DNA of 51,279 nucleotides. It comes from Candidatus Dormiibacterota bacterium. GTDB taxonomy: Bacteria > Chloroflexota > Dormibacteria > Aeolococcales > Aeolococcaceae. A program made the position numbers and the translations under genes. Numbering within the stretch: the stretch's first letter is position 1; every line of letters starts with the position of its first letter. The stretch is from NCBI GenBank assembly GCA_003132525.1, contig PKXZ01000049.1, positions 92,727 to 144,005 of the forward strand, read 5' to 3'. This document shows, in pieces, positions 25,894-34,975 of this stretch. Below the pieces are notes generated by a model. It ran no database searches. It saw only the letters and a program-made list of their open reading frames with translations, and was not told the DNA's origin.

Positions 25894-27858
25894 CTAGCTG
25901 ACGGACGGCACGCCAGGACGGGGCCGCAGCTGGCTCAGTGCCGCACGCTCGGCGAGCGCCGCGGCGACATCTTCGAGATCAGTGGCTATGGTTGGCTTGC
26001 CCAGTCCGAAGCCCTGACCGAGCCTGATGCCACCCGCCTTCATGAGGTCGGCGACGAACTCGTTCTCGACACCCTCGGCGATAACCGCGGCACCGCTGAC
26101 CCGCGCAAATGCGAGGGTCGCATCCATGGCGGCGTGTGACCCGACTTTAGTGGAGGTCATCGTCAGGCTCCGTCCCAGCTTGAGAAATTCGCTCCCCGAG
26201 GCGGCAAGGAGCTCGATGGTGGCGTGTCCCTCACCGACGTCATCGAGAGCAAAGCGAATCCCTTCAGCACGATATGCGTCGAGGACCTGGGCGAGTATGT
26301 CGTAGTCACGGATCCGTTCGTGTTCGGTGATCTCGAGCACGACACTCGACGGCGACCGTCCCGTACTCCTCAGGAGGAGCAGCAGCTGGTCGACACCGTG
26401 CACCGGATCGAGGAGTGCGGCCGCACTGATGTTCAGGAAGATGGTGGTGCCGTTCGGCAGCAGCCGGGCATCCTCCACCGCTCTGCGCCGGCACACCCAG
26501 TCGAGGTCGCGAATCTGGCCCCCAATCCGCGCGGCCTCGAAAACCGCCTCGACGGAGTCCATCGCCGCGAAACCCTCGGGACGCGCGAGTGCTTCGTAGC
26601 CGATCACGGCGCCGTTGTCGAGGCTCACGATCGGCTGAAACATCGTGGTGAGTGACCCGCCGTCGAGGAGGCGTGTGACCACGTCGGAATACGACCGCTC
26701 GGCGATGTCGGCCATCTCGCCGCCCTCGTAGGATGACCCGGTAACCCGGTCGCCACCCGCGCGCTTGGCCTGATACAGCGACTCGTCGGCGCGCTGCCAC
26801 ACGGACAGAGGATCCGCGCCCGCAGGGGCGGCGCTCCACCCGACGGTGATGCGGACGGGCCCGGTCGCGAGCACGAGAGAGTGCATGGCAACGCGCATGC
26901 GCTCCGCGACCAATTGGGCACCGAAGACACCGACCTCAGGCAGCAGGGCCGCGAACTCGTCGCCGCCCACACGTGCCATCACGTCCCAGCCGCGGACCAG
27001 CAGTCCGAGTGTGTGACCGACGACTCGCAGGAGAGCGTCTCCCCCGGTATGGCCCTCGGTGTCATTGATGTACTTGAGGCCGTCGACGTCCAGCGACAGC
27101 ACTGCAAAGGGCAGGCGCGGAATGGTGCGCAATGCTCGGTCGAACTCGCGGCGATTCTTGAGACCGGTCAGTGTATCCGTTGATGCAAGTGCCGCAAGTT
27201 CCATGGCGGACTCGTGAACCGCCGTCTCGGCGCGAGTGCGCTCGATGAAGCGGCCGAGATGCCGGCCGATGACCGGCATCGATGCCAGTGCAGCGCGTGA
27301 CGGCCGCAGCGGAGATTCCCGGAAGATGACCAGCACGCCGACGAGCGAGTCCTTGCCACGGATCGGAAAGGTCAGCGCGCTGTGGATGTCTGCCGATGCC
27401 GCGATTGCGGCACGGCTGCCCCTGCCTGCCGCAGCCACCGAGGATACTGCCGAAGCGCGACCGGTCCTCACCACACGGCTGACCAGTGCCGGCCCGGCAC
27501 CGAGACCGAGTGCCACTCCTTCCGCCTCGAACTCCACGAGGTCAGGAGTGCCGTCTGACGACGAGTAGCGCAGTTCGACGTCACGCGCTTCGCCTCGGCG
27601 CAACCAGATCTCGCCGACACGCCCCTCGAGCGCCATGGTGAGAATCGTGAGCGTCTTGCGCAGCGTCACGTCGAGGTCGTCGGACTCGTTGAAGAGCGCC
27701 AGCAAGGCGATCAAGAGCCCCTCTGGGCCGCTCGAGCTTTCGTGGATGGCGCGCCGCTCAGCGCGACCGATGACCTCGTGCTCGTGGCTTCGCGCGACTC
27801 GAATTGCGGTTGGACGGGGCGGACGCGTGTCCCGGGCGAGGGGAAGCGATACCGACAC
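25894..27858 (-). CDS. GAF-GGDEF-EAL dual-domain c-di-GMP enzyme
   Basis: 654-aa protein with a GAF-like domain (~45-210), GGDEF (~220-375) and EAL (~385-640). The cyclase site is ARVGGDEF at 298-302 with the I-site RGWD at 289-292. The phosphodiesterase motifs are present: EAL at 422-424, NISAAALLDP, EITEHE, DDVGEG, FLKLGRSLT, AEGVEN and GQGFGLGKP, so both halves could be active; KLGR replaces the usual KIDR. The start is a GTG. It shares long stretches and a C-terminal extension with the 36791-39571 protein, pointing to a recent paralogue pair. Cytoplasmic; no membrane segment. The GAF ligand is unknown. Confidence 0.93.
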   Translation of the reverse strand: MSVSLPLARDTRPPRPTAIRVARSHEHEVIGRAERRAIHESSSGPEGLLIALLALFNESDDLDVTLRKTLTILTMALEGRVGEIWLRRGEARDVELRYSSSDGTPDLVEFEAEGVALGLGAGPALVSRVVRTGRASAVSSVAAAGRGSRAAIAASADIHSALTFPIRGKDSLVGVLVIFRESPLRPSRAALASMPVIGRHLGRFIERTRAETAVHESAMELAALASTDTLTGLKNRREFDRALRTIPRLPFAVLSLDVDGLKYINDTEGHTGGDALLRVVGHTLGLLVRGWDVMARVGGDEFAALLPEVGVFGAQLVAERMRVAMHSLVLATGPVRITVGWSAAPAGADPLSVWQRADESLYQAKRAGGDRVTGSSYEGGEMADIAERSYSDVVTRLLDGGSLTTMFQPIVSLDNGAVIGYEALARPEGFAAMDSVEAVFEAARIGGQIRDLDWVCRRRAVEDARLLPNGTTIFLNISAAALLDPVHGVDQLLLLLRSTGRSPSSVVLEITEHERIRDYDILAQVLDAYRAEGIRFALDDVGEGHATIELLAASGSEFLKLGRSLTMTSTKVGSHAAMDATLAFARVSGAAVIAEGVENEFVADLMKAGGIRLGQGFGLGKPTIATDLEDVAAALAERAALSQLRPRPGVPSVS

Positions 27859-27953
27859 TTGGAGTCACCTTGAGACGGATGGGGGAAGCCGCACGATCAC
27901 GTTGCTGGAGGCTCAGAGAGCGGTCGGTACGCGAGCGCACTTACCGGTCAGAC

Positions 27954-27968
27954 CGCGACACTGTCGCG
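27954..27968. promoter_or_regulatory. Palindrome CGCGACACTGTCGCG between c-di-GMP and HxlR genes
   Basis: Seven-base arms CGCGACA / TGTCGCG around one base, in the 268-base divergent region upstream of the GGDEF-EAL gene and the HxlR gene. The size and symmetry fit a dimeric regulator site; the binding protein is not known. Confidence 0.4.
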
Positions 27969-28126
27969 TTGTTCGGTTGCACAGCGGTCATCCCGCGCGC
28001 AAATGAGGTGACGGCGCCGTGATATTCGCGACGCGCCGGCGTGAGCCAGGTCTCATCGCTCGGCCTTCTGGCCAGCAGCGCTCGCGGAGCTAGCGCAGCC
28101 CAAGTTCCTATCGCCCGCCCGGTACC

Positions 28127-28477
28127 ATGGGGTGCGAGATGGATCAGGAGTGTCGGGCGGGGGCGATTCACTGCGATGACGCGCTGACCTCGGTGTTCGC
28201 TGTGCTTGGCAAGCGCTGGACGGGGGTCGTGATCGGCGTGCTCCTCGAGCGCCCCGCTCGGTTCGCGGAGATCGCGCGCGCGATTCCGGGGATCACGGAG
28301 AGCATGCTCTCGGCCCGCCTCACCGAACTCCGGGATGCCGGCCTGCTGACGCGCGAGGTGATCGACGGTCCGCCGATTGCGTCGCTCTACCGGCTGACAC
28401 CGGGCGGCGAGGCGCTGCGACCTGCGCTGCTCGCACTCGGCGAGTGGGCACACACCCACATGGGCGCGCCGGCCTGA
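28127..28477 (+). CDS. HxlR-family winged-helix transcriptional regulator
   Basis: 116-aa DNA-binding protein of the HxlR (MarR-like) family. Typical features: a Cys near the N-terminus (HCDDALTSVFAVLGKRWT), the recognition region FAEIARAIPGITESMLSARLTELRDAGLL, a wing at IASLYRLTPGGEAL, and a short C-terminal helix for dimerisation. Some relatives sense aldehydes or oxidants through the N-terminal Cys, which is present here. There is no clear ribosome binding site before the ATG at 28127, so it may be leaderless; ATG 28139 is the alternative. It is convergent with the EAL-GGDEF gene, whose stop lies 40 bases away. The target is unknown. Confidence 0.9.
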   Translation: MGCEMDQECRAGAIHCDDALTSVFAVLGKRWTGVVIGVLLERPARFAEIARAIPGITESMLSARLTELRDAGLLTREVIDGPPIASLYRLTPGGEALRPALLALGEWAHTHMGAPA

Positions 28478-28517
28478 GCGATCCTGACCATTCGCCGCCG
28501 CTCAGCGGAGCGGCCGG

Positions 28518-31097
28518 TCAGCCCCCGGAGACGACGCCAGGAGCACTCGGACGCGGTGGGCGCCGCCGGGGAAGCGCAATGATCTTGCCCACCCCGGCCG
28601 CCGCGGTCGCGCGCACCGAGCGGTCCCGCCCCTCGTGCTTCGCCGAGTACATCGCGCGATCCGCCGAACCCAGCAGGAGGTCCAGCGTGGCGCCGTGCTC
28701 CGGATACGTGGCGATGCCGATCGACGCGGTGAGGCTCTCCAGGCTGCATCCCTCTGGCACGACCACATCGCGCACGGCTCCGCGGGCCGTCTCGGCGGCG
28801 ATCGTGGCGCCCTCCGCGGAGCACTCGTGGAGCAGCACGACGAATTCCTCGCCACCGAGTCGAACCACCGCGTCGGATCCGCGCACGGCGGTGCGCAACT
28901 GCGCCGCCACCCGCTGGAGCACGACGTCTCCGATGGCGTGCCCGGCGCTGTCGTTGACTGCCTTGAAATGGTCGAGGTCGACGAGGAGCAGCGACAGCGG
29001 CTTGCTGTCGCGCGCTGCACGGGCGATGTCGCGCTCGCCGGCGTCGCGCAGCCAGCGGCTGTTGTAGAGGCCGGTTAGCGGGTCGGTCATCGCTGCGTTG
29101 ACCAATTCACCGTAGAGCTGCGCGTTGCGCCATGCGGACGCGGCGACGTGCGCGAACAGCGACGCAGCCTCGAGCTCGCTTGCGCTGAACTGGTCGACGC
29201 CGAGGCGCCAGCAGTTGATGATGCCGAGCTTGTGCTCGGTCGCGACCAGTGGCACGAGGAGCAGTGACTCCTGCACGTAGGAGGTCCCCGGAATTTGCCG
29301 CGCAAGGGGGTGCCTCGACGTGTCGGGAATGTTCTGTGGCGTGCCCTTCGCGAAGGCCCAGCCGGTGATGCCGGCGTCGAGCGCCATGCTGTCAGCCATG
29401 ATCTCGTCGCGGTCGGGCCCGGTGGCAAGCACCGGAACCAGGCGGAAGGTTTCGTAGTCGGCGACGAAGATCGCCATCTCGCTGACCGGAACGACACGGC
29501 TCATCTGCTCGGCCATGACGCCGAGGATCCGCATCGGGTCGTGCTCGCTCTGCAGTGCCAGCGCGGCGTCGCTCAGCGCGCGGGCGAGTCCGCGTCTCGG
29601 CCGGGCCTTCGAGACCAGGCCTTCCGAAGCGATCTCTCCGGCAGCCGTGGGTTCCGACACCGCGGACGCAACTCGCGTGGGGGAGACCACTCGCTGCGCG
29701 AACCAGGTCGCGTCGACCACCTCCATCGAGGTGTCGCCCTTGAGCGGATGAGGAAGCACGGGCCGGCCGAGCAGCCAGCCCTGTCCGAACTGAACGCCGA
29801 GCGACTGCAGCGTCTCCTGCTCGCGCTGCGTCTCGATTCCCTCTGCGATGACGCGCGCGCCAATGTGCCCGCTGAATGATAGGAGCGCCACCACTAGGGC
29901 CCGCCGGGCGCGGTCGGCGTCGATCGCGGTGATCAAAGAGCGGTCGACCTTGATGAACTCCGGGCGCAACTCGGCAATCACTCGCATGCTCGCGTGGCCG
30001 GCCCCCGCGTCGTCGACGGCAATCCGGAAGCCGCGCGCGCGCAACTCCGCCGCAATGCGTTGCAGCAACGCGAGGTCGGGCACCGGTTCGCGTTCGCTGA
30101 ATTCAAGAACCACGGCTGCCGGGTCGACCCGGGCGTCATGGACGGCTTTGTCGAGTGCGGCAACACCGCTCTGGTCGACGAGCGTGCCGATCAGGACATT
30201 GACGAAGAGATCGGCTTCTCCGATGTTGGACGCCGCCTGCAGTGCCGCCCGTACGCACGCCCGGTCGACCGACGACTGCATGTTCAGCGCGGCGGCCGCG
30301 CCGAACAGCTGGTCAGGCGTATGGATTCGCGCCCGCGGTGGGAACCGGGCGAGCGCCTCATAGCCGATGACGGTGTCATTCACGAGGCGGACGATCGGTT
30401 GCAGCGCGGCGACGATCCCGCCGCTGGTGAGCAGGGATGCAATCGTGCCTCGCATCCGGCGGTCAGGTGCGGGCGATGCCGCTGCATCGAAATGCTGGAC
30501 GGCCGGCTGGGCCTCCGCCGACCAGGCACCCCCGAGCATCGCGCCCACCACCTCGAGGACTGGGCCGAGCTCCGGACTGGCCCCTGGTCCCCATACCGAG
30601 AGCACGGCGACGACGCGATCCCGGCAGGTCACCGGCACCGCCAGGACGTCGCGCTCGTCGGCCGCGTTCGGCAGCGCCTTGGCGAGCGCGGAGTCGGTGG
30701 TCAGCCGGCGGAGGGTCTCGGAGGCGTCGGCGGCGCCGTAGTACGGGCGCCGGAGGCGGACGGGTTTGCGCAGGGATTCGACGCCGTCGAGGGGGATGCG
30801 CATTCCCACCATGGTCCCGGCCAGTCGTGTGGAGAGCCTGGCCGTCAGCGCCGGCGGGACGTTCACGGCGAGCACCACCGCCATGTCCGATTCGACGGCG
30901 CTCACAATGCCGGCGACGTCGAGGGCAGCGAGGGCGTCGACAACCTCGGCGGACGCCTCTGCCGGGCTCCGTGCTCCCGGAAGTGAGTGTCCGAGCCGGG
31001 TCAGGACCTCGAGGCGCACATCAGAAGATCGTGTAGCCACGGAGAGAGTTTGCTGTCTCGCAGCGCGCCCGCTGACAACGGAATGGTCGCTTTCCAT
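28518..31097 (-). CDS. EAL-GAF-GGDEF c-di-GMP enzyme with inverted domain order
   Basis: 859-aa protein from the ATG at 31097 (the track adds 48 unlikely residues that overlap the divergent DksA-like gene). Order: N-terminal GAF-like region (~25-190), EAL (~215-450), a second GAF (~505-660) and a C-terminal GGDEF (~665-830). The EAL motifs are GYEALARF at 247-249, FVNVLIGTL, EFSERE, DDAGAGHA, FIKVDRSL, AEGIET and GQGWLLGRP. The cyclase site is RLGGEEF at 748-752 with the I-site RGSD at 739-742. Most dual enzymes have GGDEF before EAL; the reverse order here separates the two activities by a GAF sensor. Cytoplasmic. Both activities look possible from the residues. Confidence 0.93.
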   Translation of the reverse strand: MESDHSVVSGRAARQQTLSVATRSSDVRLEVLTRLGHSLPGARSPAEASAEVVDALAALDVAGIVSAVESDMAVVLAVNVPPALTARLSTRLAGTMVGMRIPLDGVESLRKPVRLRRPYYGAADASETLRRLTTDSALAKALPNAADERDVLAVPVTCRDRVVAVLSVWGPGASPELGPVLEVVGAMLGGAWSAEAQPAVQHFDAAASPAPDRRMRGTIASLLTSGGIVAALQPIVRLVNDTVIGYEALARFPPRARIHTPDQLFGAAAALNMQSSVDRACVRAALQAASNIGEADLFVNVLIGTLVDQSGVAALDKAVHDARVDPAAVVLEFSEREPVPDLALLQRIAAELRARGFRIAVDDAGAGHASMRVIAELRPEFIKVDRSLITAIDADRARRALVVALLSFSGHIGARVIAEGIETQREQETLQSLGVQFGQGWLLGRPVLPHPLKGDTSMEVVDATWFAQRVVSPTRVASAVSEPTAAGEIASEGLVSKARPRRGLARALSDAALALQSEHDPMRILGVMAEQMSRVVPVSEMAIFVADYETFRLVPVLATGPDRDEIMADSMALDAGITGWAFAKGTPQNIPDTSRHPLARQIPGTSYVQESLLLVPLVATEHKLGIINCWRLGVDQFSASELEAASLFAHVAASAWRNAQLYGELVNAAMTDPLTGLYNSRWLRDAGERDIARAARDSKPLSLLLVDLDHFKAVNDSAGHAIGDVVLQRVAAQLRTAVRGSDAVVRLGGEEFVVLLHECSAEGATIAAETARGAVRDVVVPEGCSLESLTASIGIATYPEHGATLDLLLGSADRAMYSAKHEGRDRSVRATAAAGVGKIIALPRRRPPRPSAPGVVSGG

Positions 31098-31216
31098 CGG
31101 CAAATCGCCACATTTCGACCGCCGGCGCGGTCCCTCTGAACTCGATCCGCCGGCCGGGACCCGGTCACGAACCCGCCCTCGACCCGCCCGGAGCGCGGCG
31201 TACGCTTGCGGCTTCG

Positions 31217-31585
31217 ATGGATCAGGCAGACACACAGGCACAGACGCGCGATCTGCTGATGCAGAAGCGCTCAGAGATCCTCACCAAGGTCGATCAGCTG
31301 GGTGCGCACGATCCCGCCGAGGTCGCCAACCTCGGCTTTGGCAAGCGAATCGGCGATGCCACCGCCTACGCCGTGGAGCGGATGACCGACGCATACCAGG
31401 CACGCACCATCTACTCGACGGTCGCGGAGATCGACCAGGCGCTGGAGCGACTCGAGGCCGGCACGTATGGGCGATGCGTGAGCTGTGGCCGGCCGATTCC
31501 GGAGGAGCGCCTGGCGGCGGTGCCCTGGGCAGCGTTGTGCGTTCCCTGCAGCGCCAGGCCGGGAAAGTCGAAGCTCGTCCGATGA
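31217..31585 (+). CDS. DksA/TraR-family zinc finger protein
   Basis: 122-aa protein with an N-terminal helical region and a C-terminal C4 zinc finger: RCVSCGRPIPEERLAAVPWAALCVPC. DksA/TraR proteins bind in the RNA polymerase secondary channel and alter promoter choice, in E. coli together with ppGpp. The acidic coiled-coil tip DDADA of true DksA is not present, so it is better called a DksA/TraR C4-type protein, like the short actinobacterial homologues whose role is less clear. It is divergent from the EAL-GGDEF gene with a 119-base gap and 96 bases upstream of the WS/DGAT start. Confidence 0.9.
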   Translation: MDQADTQAQTRDLLMQKRSEILTKVDQLGAHDPAEVANLGFGKRIGDATAYAVERMTDAYQARTIYSTVAEIDQALERLEAGTYGRCVSCGRPIPEERLAAVPWAALCVPCSARPGKSKLVR

Positions 31586-31681
31586 TCTGACAATCCCGGC
31601 CGCGATGGGTGATGATCGACAGCCGTGCGGATCGGGTCCGCCGCCCATACCTGGCTGTGTCGCCATCTGGAGGGACGTGAC

Positions 31682-33166
31682 GTGGATGTGATGAGCGTGC
31701 AGGACGCTGCGTTCCTCCACGTTGAGAACGGCAACAATCCGATGCACATCGGGTCGGTGGCGGTGCTCGAAGGGCCTGCCCCCGCGTATGGCGACCTGGT
31801 CCGGCTCATCGCCGGCAAGCTGCCGTTGGTGCCGCGATACCGCCAGAAGGTGCGCTTCGCCCCGGGCGGCATCGGGCGGCCGGTGTGGGTGGACGACCCC
31901 CACTTCCAGATCCTCTATCACATCCGCCACACCGCCCTTCCACCGCCCGGCGGCAGGGATGAGCTGCGCAACCTGGCCGGTCGCGTCTTTGCCCAGATGC
32001 TGGACCGGAGCAAGCCGCTCTGGGAACTGTGGATGGTCGAGGGCTTGAAGAATGGGCGGTGGGCGGTGATCTCCAAAGTGCATCACTGCATGGTCGACGG
32101 CGTCTCCGCGACCGATCTGCTGACCGTGATGTTCGACTCCACCGATGCGACGGCGGCGCAAACCCTGGCGGCCGAATGGTCACCGCAAGCGGAGCCCGGC
32201 ACGTTCACCGTCGCCGCCCACACGGTGATCCGCTCCGTCGCCGATCCGCTCGGTCGCCTTCGTGATCTTTCGGGCGGGCTTCGTATCACCGCCGGTCCTC
32301 GAACGCGGCTCGCGGAGGGTGCCGCGCTGCTGCGCTCGTTGGCAGAGTGGAGCAGGCGTTCAGCGACGTCGCTGAACGGACCGATCGGGCCGCATCGTCG
32401 CTGGAGTTGGGCGGAAGCCAGCCTCGATGACGTGAAGGTCGTCCGCGAGGGTCTGGGCGGCACGGTCAACGACGTCGTGCTCGCGGCGATTACCGGGGGA
32501 TTCCGGGCGCTGCTCCTGCACCGGGGCGAGGACGTGTCCAATCGTGTGGTTCGCACCCTGGTACCGGTGTCCGTGCGCGCGGACTCGGAACGCGGCGTCT
32601 ACAACAACCGGGTTTCCGGGATCTTTCCCGGGCTGCCGGTATCGATTGCGGACCCGAGGGAGCGTCTCGCGGCCATCGCCGGCCAGCTGTCCATGCTCAA
32701 GGCGTCGAAGCAAGCGGTCGCGGGTGACGCGCTCGTGAAGATGGCCGGTTTCGCACCACCGATGCTGCTCTCGCTCGGTGCGCGGCTCGCAGCCCGGACC
32801 CCGCAGCGCGCACTCCAGACCGTGACGACCAATGTTCCCGGTCCCCAGTACCCGCTCTACGTGGTCGGCCGCCGGATGGTCTACTCATACCCCTACGTGC
32901 CGATCATGGGAAGCGTCCGCATCAGCATCGCGATCTTCTCGTACTGCGGGCGGCTCTTCTTCGGGATCACCGGTGATTACGACACGGTGACCGACATCGA
33001 CGTGCTTCGCGACGGCATCGAGCAAGGCATGCGCGAACTGGTCGCTGCTGCCGGTGGATCGGTGGCCGACGCGCCGCGCGCCCGCAAGAAGCGGGCGCCA
33101 CGACCTACCCGCCCGCACTCGGCGTCGCCGGACGGTCAGGCGGCGGTGCGCTCCGGAAAGAGATGA
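31682..33166 (+). CDS. Wax ester synthase/diacylglycerol acyltransferase (WS/DGAT family)
   Basis: Acyl-CoA-dependent O-acyltransferase that makes wax esters or triacylglycerol for storage, ~494 aa. The catalytic HHCMVDG (HHxxxDG) motif is near residue 135; SVQDAAFLHVENGNNPMHIGS at the start and TTNVPGPQYPLYVVGRRM in the C-terminal domain are family-typical. I choose the GTG at 31682, 6 bases after GGAGGGA, over the track start at 31625. The C-terminal ~30 residues are basic and low-complexity and overlap 31 bp with the convergent lipase gene. With a FadD-type ligase and several esterases in the window, neutral-lipid storage is plausible. Confidence 0.93.
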   Translation: MDVMSVQDAAFLHVENGNNPMHIGSVAVLEGPAPAYGDLVRLIAGKLPLVPRYRQKVRFAPGGIGRPVWVDDPHFQILYHIRHTALPPPGGRDELRNLAGRVFAQMLDRSKPLWELWMVEGLKNGRWAVISKVHHCMVDGVSATDLLTVMFDSTDATAAQTLAAEWSPQAEPGTFTVAAHTVIRSVADPLGRLRDLSGGLRITAGPRTRLAEGAALLRSLAEWSRRSATSLNGPIGPHRRWSWAEASLDDVKVVREGLGGTVNDVVLAAITGGFRALLLHRGEDVSNRVVRTLVPVSVRADSERGVYNNRVSGIFPGLPVSIADPRERLAAIAGQLSMLKASKQAVAGDALVKMAGFAPPMLLSLGARLAARTPQRALQTVTTNVPGPQYPLYVVGRRMVYSYPYVPIMGSVRISIAIFSYCGRLFFGITGDYDTVTDIDVLRDGIEQGMRELVAAAGGSVADAPRARKKRAPRPTRPHSASPDGQAAVRSGKR

Positions 33167-33903
33167 CGGGCGAGCGACGGCGCTCGGAACGGCCGCCACG
33201 ATCCCTCGGGCTGGGCGAGACGGTCGGCGATCACCCAGAGCACCGCCGCGTTGTTTCCCATGCCCATGTGACTGCTGTACACCGCGACGTTTTCGCGGTT
33301 CGGCCCAGCTGTGTTGATGCACGCCTGCCACGGCACCACGCCGTCGAGCCGCGAGTAGATGGCGGTGGTCGGCACCGGTATCGGGCGTGACAGGCGTTCG
33401 CGCGGAGGCAACGAACCGGGGCTGACGTGGAGCACGCCGAGGCGTCGGTATGCCGCACTGGCGCGACTGTCTGCAGGGTCGCCGAGCCGGAACGGGCTGC
33501 CGAGCGTGATCACCTGGCGAGTCAGCGCGGGGCGGGCGCGGGCAAGTTCGCGCGCGAAGATCCCTCCAAGGCTCCAGCCCACCAGGCTCACCGAGCGCAC
33601 GGACGAGCGCTGTATCGCCTCGAGCCGGGCGGTCATGCCGTTGAGGATCGCGGCTGTCGGGCCAAGGTTGCGGCCGAGCCGCCAACCGTGCACCTCGTAG
33701 CCGAGTGAGCGGAGATACAGCCGCATGGTCGCGGTGGAGGCATCCTCGGCCAGCAGGCCCGGGAGTACGAGGACCGGGTGGCCGTCGCCTCGCGGCGCTC
33801 TGAGCAGGACCGGCGAAGTGGCGAGCGTCGCGCCAAAGTCGGCGATCGCGCGCCCGGGCTCGCTGATGAACAGGGCGAGTGATGGACGCATGGCCGCAGT
33901 CAC
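33136..33903 (-). CDS. Alpha/beta hydrolase, lipase-like
   Basis: 255-aa alpha/beta hydrolase. The N-terminal strand HPVLVLPGLLAED precedes the nucleophile elbow GWSLGG (Ser ~119); the acid is in YSRLDGVVPW and the His in SSHMGMGNN, completing a lipase-type triad. The oxyanion region (PGLLAED) resembles triacylglycerol lipases/acyltransferases that form small lids. There is no signal peptide, so it probably acts in the cytoplasm or on lipid bodies; this fits the convergent WS/DGAT gene, whose end it overlaps by 31 bp. The start is at 33903 or, four residues later, 33891. Confidence 0.88.
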   Translation of the reverse strand: MTAAMRPSLALFISEPGRAIADFGATLATSPVLLRAPRGDGHPVLVLPGLLAEDASTATMRLYLRSLGYEVHGWRLGRNLGPTAAILNGMTARLEAIQRSSVRSVSLVGWSLGGIFARELARARPALTRQVITLGSPFRLGDPADSRASAAYRRLGVLHVSPGSLPPRERLSRPIPVPTTAIYSRLDGVVPWQACINTAGPNRENVAVYSSHMGMGNNAAVLWVIADRLAQPEGSWRPFRAPSLARHLFPERTAA

Positions 33904-33943
33904 GAGGGCTTCATACCATCTGGGGCACGTGCGTGGACGGAGC

Positions 33944-34948
33944 TCAGCTCACCGGCAGTGGATGCGCCTCGAAGAACTGCCATATGGTGCTGTCGGCGTC
34001 GATCGCGTTGGATTGCGCGCCGAGCACGCTGGTGTCTGCCGTCGGAAGTGTCGGACCACCAGGCCATTCGTGGCCCTCGCCGGTGATCGTGTACAGCTCA
34101 ACCGCCGCAGCATCCTGGCAGCCGGCGTACTTGGTCAACGTCACTTTCGGTGCGGGAGTGGTCTGGTCCGGCATGGCGGCGCACCCGTCGTGCGCTGCCC
34201 AGCGCTGCGCTGCAACAGGCACGCTGTACGTCCAGTAGGCCTGCCCGTTGCCGCTGTATGGGTCGATCGGGTCGGCCGTTCCGTGAAACGAGATGACCGG
34301 GACGCTACGCGTGCCGGCGCACGGCGCGGGGAGGCGCAGCCCACTCACGGGGGCAATTGCTGCAATGGTGCCGGGCAGATCGCAACCGAGCTGGCTCGTC
34401 ATCCGCGCGCCACCAGAGAAGCCGGTGGAGAAGACCCTGTTCGGATCGATGCACATGCCCGCCTCGAGCCGCTGGATGACATCGGCAAGAAAGGCGACAT
34501 CGTTTGGGGCGTTCGCCGGCGCCGCAGCGCCACCGAGCAGGGGCTCACCGGGAACGTTCCAGTCGTATCCCGATCCCGACGTGATCCCGCCCTGCGGGTA
34601 GGCGACGATGAAGCCATCACTGTCGGACGCGGAATCCATGCCGCTGAACGCTTCCTGGGCGGCTGCCGTCGATCCCGAGCCGTGCAGGTTGAGAACCAGG
34701 GGCTCCGGCGTGCGGTCGGTATAGCCATTCGGGACGTGTACGACAACCGGCCGGCTCACGCCGTCGAACACGATCGAGACCGCGAGGTCGCCTGTGGAGA
34801 CACCGCCGGAACAGGCGCGTGCGGGCAGGTTGGTGGCCTGCGCAGCCGCTCCGGCGGACGATCCACTGCACCCGCTGAGCAGCGACCCGGTGACAAGCGC
34901 GAGAGCGCAGACCGCACCCGTTCGTGGCCCCAGGCGTCCACCGCGCAT
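33944..34948 (-). CDS. PHB depolymerase/feruloyl esterase-family lipoprotein (LpqC-like)
   Basis: 334-aa exported esterase of the polyhydroxybutyrate depolymerase/CE1 family. The N-terminus is a lipoprotein signal with lipobox LLSGC, then a short Ser/Ala linker. The catalytic domain has LNLHGSGSTAAAQ (oxyanion), the nucleophile GFSGGARM, the acid in SFHGTADPIDPY, and the His in GEGHEWPGG. Substrates in this family include short polyhydroxyalkanoates, feruloyl-polysaccharides and small esters; which applies here is not visible. It is one of four minus-strand genes from the Crp-like regulator downward, 27 bp after the epimerase. Confidence 0.9.
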   Translation of the reverse strand: MRGGRLGPRTGAVCALALVTGSLLSGCSGSSAGAAAQATNLPARACSGGVSTGDLAVSIVFDGVSRPVVVHVPNGYTDRTPEPLVLNLHGSGSTAAAQEAFSGMDSASDSDGFIVAYPQGGITSGSGYDWNVPGEPLLGGAAAPANAPNDVAFLADVIQRLEAGMCIDPNRVFSTGFSGGARMTSQLGCDLPGTIAAIAPVSGLRLPAPCAGTRSVPVISFHGTADPIDPYSGNGQAYWTYSVPVAAQRWAAHDGCAAMPDQTTPAPKVTLTKYAGCQDAAAVELYTITGEGHEWPGGPTLPTADTSVLGAQSNAIDADSTIWQFFEAHPLPVS

Positions 34949-34975
34949 GTCAGCGCCATTGTCCGCGATGGCCGG

